Shown here: piece after piece, positions 7,491 through 15,393 of the stretch
How positions within the stretch are numbered: the stretch's first letter is position 1
Layout: every line of letters starts with the position of its first letter
Origin: Actinomycetes bacterium
GTDB lineage: Bacteria; Actinomycetota; Actinomycetes; Actinomycetales; Actinomycetaceae
Length of the DNA: 36,990 nucleotides
Assembly (NCBI GenBank): GCA_023387755.1
Contig: JAEWHO010000094.1
Location: 1-36,990, forward strand
Reading direction: 5' to 3'
The notes under the pieces: model-generated
What the model saw: only the letters and a program-made list of their open reading frames with translations
Databases searched by the model: none
What the model was told of the DNA's origin: nothing
Made by a program: the position numbers and the translations under genes

Positions 7491-9211
7491 GCTTGGCTCA
7501 TTTCAGCGGAGGAGCGGACTTTCTTCGGATCCACGCGGTCGAGAGCTGCCACCTCTGGGTGGTGCAGATCAAAGGCGGGACGCTCAGAGCGAATACGCGG
7601 CAGAGCGGTAAAGTTGTGACGCGGGATCGGGCATGAGGTTGCCCATTCGAGGGAGCCACCATAGCCCCAAGGATCATCAACGAACACGGTCCGCGGGCCA
7701 CGCTGTGTCTTCCACACGTTCCATAGGAACGGGATCATCGACAGGGCGGTAATGAAGGCGCCCACCGTGGAGATCTGGTTGTAGAGCGTGTAACCATCCT
7801 CAACCATGTAGTCGGCGGTTCGGCGGAGCATACCTTCCACCCCCAGCCAGTGCTGCACCAGGAACGTGGTGTGGAAACCGATGAAGAGGAACCAGAACTG
7901 AATCTTACCCAGGCGTTCGTCAAGCATCTTCCCGGTGAACTTGGGCCACCAGAAGTAGAAGCCGCCGAAGACGGCGAAGACGACGGTACCGAAGATAACG
8001 TAGTGGAAGTGTGCCACAACGAAGTAGGAGTCGTGCACGTGGGCGTCCATTGCCGGACTGGCCAGGATAATACCGGTCAGGCCACCGAAGACGAAGGTGA
8101 CGAGGAAGCCCAAGGCGTAGAGCATGGGCGTCTCGAAGGTGATCTTGCCGCGCCACATCGTACCGATCCAGTTAAAGAACTTCACGCCGGTCGGCACCGA
8201 AATCAGCATGGTCATCAGGGCAAAGAAGCTCAGCATAACTGCACCGGTGGTGTACATGTGGTGCGCCCACACCGTCACCGACAGAGCTGCAATGGAGATG
8301 GTAGCGAATACCAGGGTCTTGTACCCAAAGATGGGCTTGCGGGAGAACACCGGGATAATCTCGGAAATAATGCCGAAGAACGGCAGCGCCAGCACATATA
8401 CCTCAGGGTGGCCGAAGAACCAGAACAGGTGCTGCCAGAGGATAACGCCGCCGGAGTGCGGGTTAAAGATCTGCGAGCCGAGGATACGGTCAGCAGCCAG
8501 CCCGAAGTAAGCGGAGGCGAGCACTGGGAACGCCATCAGCACCAGCACAGAAGTAATGAGAATATTCCACGTGAAGATCGGCATGCGGAACATCGTCATG
8601 CCCGGGGCGCGCATCGTAATAATGGTCGCGATGAAGTTTACCGAGCCAAAGATGGTTCCGAAGCCCGTCATGCCTAGGCCCAACACCCACAGATCTGCAC
8701 CGAGGCTCGGCGCGTATGGGCGAGTGGACAGCGGCACGTAGCCGGTCCAACCAAAATCAGCCGCTCCGCCGGGCATAATGAGCCCGGAGCAGGCCAGCAA
8801 ACCGCCAAAGAGGAACAGCCAGAACGCGAACATGTTCATGCGCGGGAACGCGACGTCAGGCGCCCCGATCTGCAGCGGTACGAGTACGTTGCCGAAGGCC
8901 GTGAACATGGGGGTGGCGAACAGGAACAGCATGATCGTGCCATGCATAGTGAACAGCTGGTTGAACTGTGCCTTGGACTGCAGCAGCTGACCCGGTTCGA
9001 AAAGCTCAGCGCGAATGAACATTGCCATGACGCCGGCGAGCAGGAAGAACGCCATCGCGGACCACATGTACATGTAGCCGATGGTCTTGTGGTCAGTGGA
9101 GGTTATCCAGTTAACGATCGTCTGGCCCAGCTTCTGTTTATGGGGGCGCAGACCCGGAACCATATCCGGGGTGTCAACCTCGGTCTGCTGGGGCGTGATA
9201 TCAATAGCCAT
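7487..9211 (-). CDS. ctaD: Cytochrome c oxidase subunit I
   Basis: The 574-residue catalytic subunit of the aa3-type heme-copper oxidase, which reduces O2 to water and pumps protons. Diagnostic blocks: TSTDHKTIGYMY near the N-terminus, the heme a ligand region TMHGTIMLFLF, FWFFGHPEVYVLALP with the CuB His and the Tyr cross-link position, WAHHMYTTG with two further CuB His, and VAHFHYVIFG with the heme a3 and a His. Length is normal. The ATG at 9211 shares its A with the ctaC stop. It lies between ctaC and ctaF on the same strand as one transcript. Subunit III is separate, upstream of qcrC. Confidence 0.97.
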   Translation of the reverse strand: MAIDITPQQTEVDTPDMVPGLRPHKQKLGQTIVNWITSTDHKTIGYMYMWSAMAFFLLAGVMAMFIRAELFEPGQLLQSKAQFNQLFTMHGTIMLFLFATPMFTAFGNVLVPLQIGAPDVAFPRMNMFAFWLFLFGGLLACSGLIMPGGAADFGWTGYVPLSTRPYAPSLGADLWVLGLGMTGFGTIFGSVNFIATIITMRAPGMTMFRMPIFTWNILITSVLVLMAFPVLASAYFGLAADRILGSQIFNPHSGGVILWQHLFWFFGHPEVYVLALPFFGIISEIIPVFSRKPIFGYKTLVFATISIAALSVTVWAHHMYTTGAVMLSFFALMTMLISVPTGVKFFNWIGTMWRGKITFETPMLYALGFLVTFVFGGLTGIILASPAMDAHVHDSYFVVAHFHYVIFGTVVFAVFGGFYFWWPKFTGKMLDERLGKIQFWFLFIGFHTTFLVQHWLGVEGMLRRTADYMVEDGYTLYNQISTVGAFITALSMIPFLWNVWKTQRGPRTVFVDDPWGYGGSLEWATSCPIPRHNFTALPRIRSERPAFDLHHPEVAALDRVDPKKVRSSAEMSQA

Positions 9212-10065
9212 CAGTAAGACCCTCCTGGCGTATAGGTGCCATCGAATTCTTCACCGCGTTCTCCCACATTGCCTGCTTCCCGCAGTTTCTGCATCTCGGC
9301 GTCGTATTCGGCACGGTCCACAACCTTGACCTGGAAGAGCATTTCAGCGTGGTACTCACCGCATAATTCCGCACATTTGCCCACGTATGTGCCCTTTTCT
9401 TGCGGGGTCACGTGGAAGACGCGTTGTTCGCCTGGGATCATGTCGAGCTTAGTAAGGAACGCCGGGATATAGAAGGAGTGTTGCACGTCACGGGAGTGCA
9501 GCTGGAACTCCACAGTCTCGTTGACCGGCAAGTACAGCGTGGGGAGACGCTCAAAGTCCCCCTCTTTGCCAGTCAGGGTGATGCGTTCACCCGAATAGAA
9601 AACATCGTCGTCGAGGTAATTAAAATCCCAGGACCACTGCTTGCCATAAATGGAAATATGGTTGTCAACCGGGCCTTCGGTATCCCAAAGCTGATCGGTG
9701 GTCTTTACTGTGTGGTAGAACAGTACGCCAACCATGAAGATCGGAATGATCGTGTACATCAGCTCCAGCGGCACGTGGTACTGCAGCTGAACGGGGAGTT
9801 CATTATCGCCCTTACGCTTACGGTAGACGATGACACACCAGATGATCAGGCCCCACACCAGTACGCCGATGAGGAGGGCCGCAATCCAGGCCCCGTTCCA
9901 CAGACTAATGAGCGAGTCAGTTTTATCGGTCATTCCCCGCGTCGAGGGCAAGAAGCCGGTGGCGAGCTTATCGGAAGAACAGCTAGTGAGCGCAAAGGCA
10001 CCCACCAATGCCAGTAACGCTACCTTCCAGCTGCGTGCCCCGCTGGGGCGAAAACTCATACGCAC
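9211..10065 (-). CDS. ctaC: Cytochrome c oxidase subunit II, lipoprotein
   Basis: A 284-residue subunit II holding the CuA centre that accepts electrons from cytochrome c. The N-terminus is a lipoprotein signal peptide with lipobox LTSC (Cys29). Two transmembrane helices follow (about residues 54-75 and 98-118), then the cupredoxin domain with CuA ligands in CAELCGEYHAEM (C231, C235, H239, M242). The GTG at 10065 is chosen because GGAGG sits 7 bases upstream; an ATG at 10059 or 10086 is possible, but the latter would put the Shine-Dalgarno inside the gene. It heads ctaC-ctaD-ctaF. A possible promoter lies about 45 bases upstream. Confidence 0.95.
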   Translation of the reverse strand: MRMSFRPSGARSWKVALLALVGAFALTSCSSDKLATGFLPSTRGMTDKTDSLISLWNGAWIAALLIGVLVWGLIIWCVIVYRKRKGDNELPVQLQYHVPLELMYTIIPIFMVGVLFYHTVKTTDQLWDTEGPVDNHISIYGKQWSWDFNYLDDDVFYSGERITLTGKEGDFERLPTLYLPVNETVEFQLHSRDVQHSFYIPAFLTKLDMIPGEQRVFHVTPQEKGTYVGKCAELCGEYHAEMLFQVKVVDRAEYDAEMQKLREAGNVGERGEEFDGTYTPGGSY

Positions 10066-10108
10066 GGTCACTCCTCCGCATGACATACCGCAAGGACTTT
10101 GGTCCTTC

Positions 10109-10136
10109 AGAATAAGACTACCTGGTGTTCGGACAA
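10109..10136 (-). promoter_or_regulatory. Possible promoter for ctaCDF
   Basis: On the minus strand TTGTCC (10131-10136) and TATTCT (10109-10114) are separated by 16 bases, a reasonable sigma70-like match ahead of ctaC. It is the best candidate in the 165-base gap before the ctaC start. No regulator site was recognised. Confidence 0.35.
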
Positions 10137-10187
10137 ACTGTCAGCATGTGTCCCATAAGCGCGACATTGTGCCTTATTACACGCCGT

Positions 10188-10213
10188 GCGGGCCCGGCAT
10201 CAGCCAGGCCCGC
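10188..10213 (-). terminator. Weak hairpin after the FKBP gene
   Basis: A 7-bp GC-only stem (GCGGGCC at 10188-10194 with GGCCCGC at 10207-10213) with a 12-base loop lies just past the stop of the FKBP gene. There is no T-run. It is a possible terminator between that gene and ctaC. Confidence 0.4.
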
Positions 10214-10230
10214 GTCGGCTCATCATCAGG

Positions 10231-11160
10231 TTACGGCGCTTTAAAGATCTTCACGATATCTGCGACGTTAACCGCGGCCGGTCGCTGTTCCTCAGCGGGT
10301 GCGAGAAAGGCGAAACGAGTGCCCTCGGCCTTCCCGGCGAGCTGCGGCAAATTCTCAACCGGGACAGGGAATAGCTGCGCACCTTGGACCGGCGGCTGGG
10401 TTTGACCGGAGTCGTCGGGCCACGCAGCAAAGGCGGACCGCAGAATTAAGGTATCGCCCTCTGCCGCAGTTACCTCGGAACTCCCTTGCTTGAGATCTTC
10501 GACGGTAAGCTCCGTCGGCACCGCAGTCCCCTCCGCGATGGAGACGCCACTAACCTTGCCATCGTCCTCGGTTACGGTCAGTCCGAGCTCAGCGGGATCT
10601 TTCACCTCGGTAGCGTTGCTGGGCGCAGCGGCGTCGGGCCCCACAGAATCAATAACGTCGACAACGAAGACGATCGAATCTCCCGGCTTAATCTTGCCGT
10701 CCGGCGTCCCCTGCGGATAGCCGAGCTCACTGGGAATTGACAGCTGTACTCGCTCTCCCACATGGGTGCCGGTCAAGCCCTGCTTCCACCCGGGAATTAC
10801 CTCATTAAGGTTAAAGGCAACCGGGGCACCTCGTGTGAAACTGGAATCAAAAACATCGCCGTCCCATACCTGGCCGTGGTAATTCGCGAAGACGATGTCG
10901 TCAGCGCCCACCTCGTGGCCGTCCGGCTTGGGTGCGGCAATATGGCGCTGCAACTCGGTCGGAGCATCCCCCGCGAACGTCAGTGCCAGATCAGCCCCGT
11001 CACCAGAGACTTCGAACAGAGGTTTGTCACTGTCGGTCACGTTTTGAACTGCAGCGGTGGTGGCCCCGGGCGAGGTGGGGGCGGCCGCCTTTTTATCCCC
11101 AGAGCATCCTCCGAGGAGGGCCACGGCGGTAAAGACGGCGAGAGTACGACGTAAATTCAT
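10231..11160 (-). CDS. FKBP-type peptidyl-prolyl isomerase, predicted lipoprotein
   Basis: A 309-residue exported FKBP-like proline isomerase, expected to help folding of proteins on the outer face of the membrane. The signal peptide ends in lipobox LGGC (Cys19). An FKBP domain spans about residues 65-170, with GDVFDSSFTRG, VIPGWKQGLTG, VGERVQLSIPSELGY and IKPGDSIVFVVDV. The remaining 125 residues look like a second, degenerate FKBP unit (EGDTLILRSAFAAW) with no clear active site; that is inference. The ATG at 11160 has AGGA 6 bases upstream. It lies between erpA and ctaC on the same strand, so a role in oxidase or cytochrome assembly is plausible but unproven. Confidence 0.88.
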   Translation of the reverse strand: MNLRRTLAVFTAVALLGGCSGDKKAAAPTSPGATTAAVQNVTDSDKPLFEVSGDGADLALTFAGDAPTELQRHIAAPKPDGHEVGADDIVFANYHGQVWDGDVFDSSFTRGAPVAFNLNEVIPGWKQGLTGTHVGERVQLSIPSELGYPQGTPDGKIKPGDSIVFVVDVIDSVGPDAAAPSNATEVKDPAELGLTVTEDDGKVSGVSIAEGTAVPTELTVEDLKQGSSEVTAAEGDTLILRSAFAAWPDDSGQTQPPVQGAQLFPVPVENLPQLAGKAEGTRFAFLAPAEEQRPAAVNVADIVKIFKAP

Positions 11161-11196
11161 CAGGATCCTGTCTGGTGGTCTGGGCCACCGTCCTAG

Positions 11197-11550
11197 TTAG
11201 TTAAAGGACTCCCCGCAAGCGCACGAGCCGGCAGCATTCGGGTTATCAATCGTGAAGCCCTGCTTTTCGATGGTATCGGCGAAGTCGATGGTGGCGCCAT
11301 CCAGGTAGGGCAGGCTCATCCGATCAACGATTACCTCGACGCCGTCGAAGTCGCGGACAGCATCGCCGTCAAGGAAGCGCTCATCAAAATAGAGCTGGTA
11401 AATCAAACCCGAGCAACCGCCGGGCTGTACGGCGATCCGCAGGCGCAGATCGTCGCGGCCTTCCTGTTCCAGTAGCGATTTTACCTTCGCTGCAGCCTCA
11501 CTCGTGAGGGTGACACCGTGGGTGGGGGCTTCCTGCGTGCTTTCGGTCAT
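11197..11550 (-). CDS. erpA: Iron-sulfur cluster insertion protein, HesB/IscA/ErpA family
   Basis: A 117-residue A-type Fe-S carrier that delivers clusters to client apoproteins. The family's three cluster Cys are visible: GGCSGLIYQL in the middle and SCACGESFN at the C-terminus (CxCG). The ATG at 11550 is chosen because GGAGG lies 3 bases upstream; the open frame extends 47 codons further but without family similarity. It sits between the glycerate-kinase-like gene and the FKBP lipoprotein on the same strand, the same neighbour arrangement I know from mycobacteria (Rv2204c-Rv2205c). Likely clients nearby include QcrA and the radical-SAM LipA, though the window does not show this. Confidence 0.92.
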   Translation of the reverse strand: MTESTQEAPTHGVTLTSEAAAKVKSLLEQEGRDDLRLRIAVQPGGCSGLIYQLYFDERFLDGDAVRDFDGVEVIVDRMSLPYLDGATIDFADTIEKQGFTIDNPNAAGSCACGESFN

Positions 11551-11623
11551 GATCCTCCGATCATCGGTTGAGAACTCCTGCGTGAAGCCTACGCGTTTCG
11601 CGGAGCTTTTGCTAAGTCGAGCC

Positions 11624-12574
11624 TTAGCCAACGCACCAGGTGGCGGCCATTGCCCGCCCGACGTCATACCAAGTTCGCTCACCGCGATCAAATAGATCGG
11701 TGATCCCTATCGTGGCCAGCGTACGCCGAGGTAGTTTTTCCCCGGAACCGACGACGGCGCACGCCGTGCCCGCCTGTTGCGCCAAACCTCCGACTGCTAC
11801 GGGCAGTCCGCTAAGCACCGCATTGGCGTCGTTTTCTTCACTCAGGACGAACACGACATCCGCGTCCGCGATTCTGTCTTGCCACCCCGCTGCTTCAGCA
11901 ACCACTGATAGACCGTCGGATAGACGAGCTCCCAATGCGGCCAAGGTGAACGCGACACCACCAGCCATAGCGGTGCCGGGTTGGCGGGCCAATCGCGCAA
12001 GCTCTATTTCTAGGCGCCCGGTGGTATGGCTTAATTCCGTGAGGAACTCGGTAATAGCTCGGTCGGCTGCTTGGGCAGCTTGAGCGACGGTGGTTGAGTC
12101 AGCGGTATCACCGGGGAAATCCTGGGTGGTCTTGGCCAACTCCAAACCTCGTCCCCCCACGCCAAGCAGGCTTGTTTCTTCCACGTACGCGACCGTCAGG
12201 CGCGGTGCTAGCTCCGCTAGCGCCTGCCGTTCTCGAGGCGTGAGCGCATGCCATGCTCCGGCACCGCCGTCGTGTGCCCCACATGGGCTCGCCCCCACAA
12301 TCACCGAACCCTGCTGAGATAGCTCAACCAGCTGGCGCAGGGCGGGCGCGAGCGCGCTGGTATCGCTAAGGGGCACCTCAAGCTCCGAGCTTCCGGGCAG
12401 CGCATGTTCGGCCGCGTAGCCGTCCTCACCGATCAGGTGGAGCGGTTGGGCCGCAGAGGGGTGCGCCAGGCCCCCTGGAAGCTCATCGATTTGGCGGGAA
12501 CGCTGCAGGGAGCGCCAGCCGAAAGCGAAGTCATGCCGGGTGGATGGTTCGGCTCCTACCAGTAGAGCGCGCAT
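11624..12574 (-). CDS. Glycerate kinase-fold protein, probably not an active kinase
   Basis: A 316-residue protein with the layout of GlxK-type glycerate kinases but shorter than the usual 370-380 residues. Recognisable blocks are GAHDGGAGAWHAL (99-111; usual form GSATNDGGAGM), SLLGVGGRG (135-143), GGVAFTLAALGARL (205-218) and ADVVFVLSEENDANAVLSG (238-256). The last replaces the family's TGEGRLDxQTxxGK motif, losing its Arg and Lys. The N-terminal DSFKGS motif is also absent. I infer a pseudoenzyme or a changed substrate. The ATG at 12574 follows GAGGAGG at 3 bases, so the start is firm. M. tuberculosis Rv2205c occupies the same place next to an ErpA gene. Confidence 0.75.
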   Translation of the reverse strand: MRALLVGAEPSTRHDFAFGWRSLQRSRQIDELPGGLAHPSAAQPLHLIGEDGYAAEHALPGSSELEVPLSDTSALAPALRQLVELSQQGSVIVGASPCGAHDGGAGAWHALTPRERQALAELAPRLTVAYVEETSLLGVGGRGLELAKTTQDFPGDTADSTTVAQAAQAADRAITEFLTELSHTTGRLEIELARLARQPGTAMAGGVAFTLAALGARLSDGLSVVAEAAGWQDRIADADVVFVLSEENDANAVLSGLPVAVGGLAQQAGTACAVVGSGEKLPRRTLATIGITDLFDRGERTWYDVGRAMAATWCVG

Positions 12575-12693
12575 TGTCCTCCTCACGTTGCAGGTTACCG
12601 GAGAGCCATCATGGCGCGTGGGTAGAGGAATGCGCAAATCCCGCCAAGCGGTTACTTTTAGGGAAGAGTGTTCACAAACTGAAGGAGCCGACC

Positions 12694-13083
12694 GTGCGCC
12701 GTTTACCTTTTCTTGCCGTGTCATTGGCGCTGGTACTCGCCGGTTGTGGGGGTACCAACGTGAAGCCGGTTTCGGCCGAAGACCTCCAAAGCCGTATTGC
12801 TCAGAGCCTAGAGCAACAACTCGGTGATTCCCCCACCATCTCTTGCCCGGTGGGTCTCAAAGCAGAAGTCGGTGCGGCCACAACCTGTTCCATCACGGGC
12901 GGGAAGTCTCCCCTACTGGCTACCGCTCAGGTGACGAAAGTCAATACGGTCAGTGGTGAAGTGAAAATCGCCGTGTCGATTGCTCCCGACCCGGCAGTGG
13001 CGAGCCAGTCGCCCGGGTCATTACCGAGTACATCAGCCACGGACGAGCTCGTCACGGACGAGTCAGCCTCCCCCACACCCTAA
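12694..13083 (+). CDS. DUF4333-type lipoprotein
   Basis: A 129-residue exported protein with a lipoprotein signal ending in LAGC (Cys18), followed by a small domain of about 80 residues with the DUF4333 pattern: a helix (SAEDLQSRIAQSL), SCPVGLKAEVGAATTCSI with two Cys likely disulfide-bonded, and a closing strand with VTKVNTVSGEVKIAV. The C-terminal 30 residues are Ser/Pro/Thr/Ala-rich and probably disordered. DUF4333 proteins are common in actinobacteria and have no known function. The GTG at 12694 follows AAGGAG by 6 bases, which fixes the start; an upstream frame from 12544 lies over the divergent gene's start and is rejected. Confidence 0.82.
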   Translation: MRRLPFLAVSLALVLAGCGGTNVKPVSAEDLQSRIAQSLEQQLGDSPTISCPVGLKAEVGAATTCSITGGKSPLLATAQVTKVNTVSGEVKIAVSIAPDPAVASQSPGSLPSTSATDELVTDESASPTP

Positions 13084-13188
13084 CCTTACGGCAGGTACTC
13101 GGCCATCTGGCCACTGGCCCGATAGTACGCTGGCCTATCCGCGGTGTGCAGGCTCCGGTGGTAACGGCACTAATATTCGACGACGACG

Positions 13189-13218
13189 CGAGGGCGGGCC
13201 CGTGCGGGCCCGCCCTCG
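13189..13218. terminator. Hairpin terminator between DUF4333 gene and M20 dipeptidase
   Basis: A nearly perfect inverted repeat, 13189-13202 with 13205-13218, gives a 12- to 14-bp GC-rich stem with a minimal loop in the 176-base gap between convergent genes. No T-run. It is likely a shared terminator. Confidence 0.7.
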
Positions 13219-13259
13219 GACTTGTCCATGCCTGTACTAGGCAGGTGGAATCAGGTGAT

Positions 13260-14639
13260 TTACTCCGGCTGAATATCTCCGCCTAGCGCTGCTAGCAGTA
13301 AGGCTTCGGCCAGGAGGGCACCCTTCAGATCACCAAGGTGAACCGACTCGTTCGCGCCGTGAGCGCGGGTATCTGGATCCTCAATCCCCGTGACCAAAAT
13401 ATCTGCCTGCGGGAACATCGAGGACAAGTGGGAGATGAAGGGGATTGATCCGCCCATGCCAATATCCACGGACTTTTCCTGCCACGCCGTCGTCAATGCC
13501 CAATGCACGAGCTGGCCGGTCTCGGTATCGGAAGGAGACGTGAACGGCTGGCCGAGTTCGTTAATCGTCACCGTCACCTCTGCCCCGAAGGGTGCGTGTT
13601 CTTCCAGATGTTTCTTGACAGCCTCAGCGGCGTCCCGGGGATTCTCGCCGGGGGCGATCCGGATGGACAGCGCCGCGCGGCAGCTGGAGGCGATGGTGTT
13701 GGACTTCATCTCCACGCTGGTAACATCCATGCCGATAACCGAGATGGCGGGGCGCATCCACAGGTGGGTGGGAATCGAGCCGGACCCAGCGATCTGATAG
13801 GAATCCACCAGGCCCGCGTCAGCACGGAAGGCATCGGCGGGATAGTCGAGTTCGCTGTCTGCCCCCTGGACTAGGCCTGCCACAGCCACATCGCCGTCGC
13901 CGGTATGGAGAGTGGACAGCAGGCGGCACATGAGGGTGACCGCATCGAGGTAGGGGCCGCCGAACACCCCGGAGTGGACATCATGAGAGCCGGTTTTCAG
14001 CTCTACGCCAATATCGACCAGGCCGCGCAAAGAGGTGGTGAGCGCCGGGATGCCGACCTTCCAGTTGGCGGAGTCCAGCACGATAATAACGTCGGCTTCG
14101 AGGCGTTCGCGGTGGGCCTGGAGGAACTGCACAAAGGATGGCGAGCCGATTTCCTCCTCCCCTTCGATAAAGCAGGTGACTGAGACGCCGAGGTCGTCCC
14201 CGAGGACGCGCAGGGCTCCCACATGGGCCACAATTCCGGCTTTATCGTCGGCGGTGCCACGCCCGTACATGCGCTCGCCGCGGGTGACTGCTTCGAAGGG
14301 GTCGTCTTGATCCCACAGGGCTGTCTCTCCCGGCGGCTGAACGTCATGGTGGGCGTAGAGCAATACCCGGGGGGCTCCTGGTTTACCAGGTTTATGGCCC
14401 AACACGGCGGGGCGACCAAGCGTGCGGTGCTCATCTTCGACGCGGTGAATCTCAACATCCTGCATCCCCACTTGGCGCAGGAGCTCGGCAGTGAACTCCG
14501 CCGACTCCTGCACCCGGGCTTGGTCGAATGCATCGGAGGAGACCGAAGGGATACGGACCAGGGACTCGAGATCGGTGCACACCTGGGCGAAAGCCTCGTC
14601 GGTGCGCCTTCTTAACTCATCTACTGTGATCACGCACAC
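13260..14639 (-). CDS. M20 family metallopeptidase, dipeptidase
   Basis: A 459-residue cytoplasmic zinc dipeptidase of the M20/ArgE/DapE/CPG2 superfamily. Metal and catalytic positions are visible: LLYAHHDVQPPG (His ligand and catalytic Asp), YGRGTADDKAGI (bridging Asp), EGEEEIGSPS (catalytic Glu and ligand Glu), IIVLDSANW (Asp ligand) and a C-terminal HGANESVH (His ligand). A dimerisation domain sits between. The family cleaves short peptides or acylated amino acids; the exact substrate is not readable. I chose the GTG at 14639, with AAAGG 10 bases upstream; the GTG at 14633 is close. It diverges from the DUF3043 gene. Confidence 0.9.
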   Translation of the reverse strand: MCVITVDELRRRTDEAFAQVCTDLESLVRIPSVSSDAFDQARVQESAEFTAELLRQVGMQDVEIHRVEDEHRTLGRPAVLGHKPGKPGAPRVLLYAHHDVQPPGETALWDQDDPFEAVTRGERMYGRGTADDKAGIVAHVGALRVLGDDLGVSVTCFIEGEEEIGSPSFVQFLQAHRERLEADVIIVLDSANWKVGIPALTTSLRGLVDIGVELKTGSHDVHSGVFGGPYLDAVTLMCRLLSTLHTGDGDVAVAGLVQGADSELDYPADAFRADAGLVDSYQIAGSGSIPTHLWMRPAISVIGMDVTSVEMKSNTIASSCRAALSIRIAPGENPRDAAEAVKKHLEEHAPFGAEVTVTINELGQPFTSPSDTETGQLVHWALTTAWQEKSVDIGMGGSIPFISHLSSMFPQADILVTGIEDPDTRAHGANESVHLGDLKGALLAEALLLAALGGDIQPE

Positions 14640-14701
14640 GAGCGTACTACCTTTCTGCCGGGACGAGTAGCGTAATCCGCTTAATCGCGTACCATCGAGG
14701 G

Positions 14702-15304
14702 GTGATCTTCCGTCGTACAACAGAACCGACCCCGGCCGAGCCAGAACCCGCGTCCGCGCCGAAGCAGCCGCGCGACCGTACCAAAGCAGCAGGGGTGCGC
14801 ACCCCGAAGCGATCCGAGGCACAGTCGAAGAATTACCGGCCTGTGGTCGATACCGACCGCAAAGCGGCCAAAGCCCGCGCCCGCCAACATCGCAATGAAG
14901 CATATGAGCGGCAGCGCCAAGCCATGATCACCGGAGATGAGCGCTACCTGCCGCTACGCGATCAAGGTAAGTCCCGCCGCTACGCACGTGATTTTGTTGA
15001 TGCCCGCTGGAATATCGGCGAACTGTTCATGCCCGGTGCCGCGCTGATGCTGATCACCATGTTCCTGGCCAATGTGTGGCCGCAGGCCGCAGTTGTCGCA
15101 ACCATTGGGATGTATGTCATCGTTTTCGCGGGTATTTTCGATGCCCTCATTATGGTGTTTTCACTCAAACGGCGCTTAGCCAAGCGATACCAGACGAGCG
15201 ACGTCCGCCCTCGGACGGGGTTCTACGCCTTCTCCCGGGCATTTATGATCCGCCCCTGGCGGATGCCGAAACCGCAGGTTAAGCGCGGCCAATTCCCGCA
15301 CTAA
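14702..15304 (+). CDS. DUF3043 family membrane protein
   Basis: A 200-residue protein with a long, highly charged N-terminus (about residues 1-95, rich in Lys, Arg, Pro and Ala) followed by RYARDFVDARWNIGE, two transmembrane helices (about 106-124 and 128-151) and a basic C-terminal tail. This matches actinobacterial DUF3043 proteins, whose function is unknown. The GTG at 14702 has no usable Shine-Dalgarno; TACCAT at 14690-14695 would place the transcription start on the GTG, so it may be translated from a leaderless mRNA. M. tuberculosis keeps a DUF3043-like gene (Rv2206) beside Rv2205c, matching this neighbourhood. Confidence 0.82.
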   Translation: MIFRRTTEPTPAEPEPASAPKQPRDRTKAAGVRTPKRSEAQSKNYRPVVDTDRKAAKARARQHRNEAYERQRQAMITGDERYLPLRDQGKSRRYARDFVDARWNIGELFMPGAALMLITMFLANVWPQAAVVATIGMYVIVFAGIFDALIMVFSLKRRLAKRYQTSDVRPRTGFYAFSRAFMIRPWRMPKPQVKRGQFPH

Positions 15305-15393
15305 TATGGAGAGCCACAGACGCCGCAAGCCCCGGACACGGCTTAAGCCCGCGGTCCATCCCTCCGGTGTGCGGGCACGCTGAGGGCATAGCA

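Noticed and set aside
7850..8677. 275-codon open frame on the plus strand opposite ctaD
   Set aside because: It lies wholly antisense to a well conserved gene, has a composition typical of complement frames (many His, Glu, Gln) and no ribosome site or family motif.
12544..12693. Upstream extension of the DUF4333 lipoprotein
   Set aside because: The extension would bury the signal peptide and overlap the divergent gene; AAGGAG before the GTG at 12694 gives the better start.
14003..14533. 176-codon frame overlapping the M20 dipeptidase on the same strand
   Set aside because: It is a shifted-frame shadow, rich in Ser, Arg, Pro and Cys, with no motif; the dipeptidase frame holds all metal ligands.
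15305..15393. Ten-base palindrome GGCTTAAGCC at 15340-15349 as an operator
   Set aside because: It lies between two convergent genes, where an operator is unlikely, and gives no convincing terminator hairpin.
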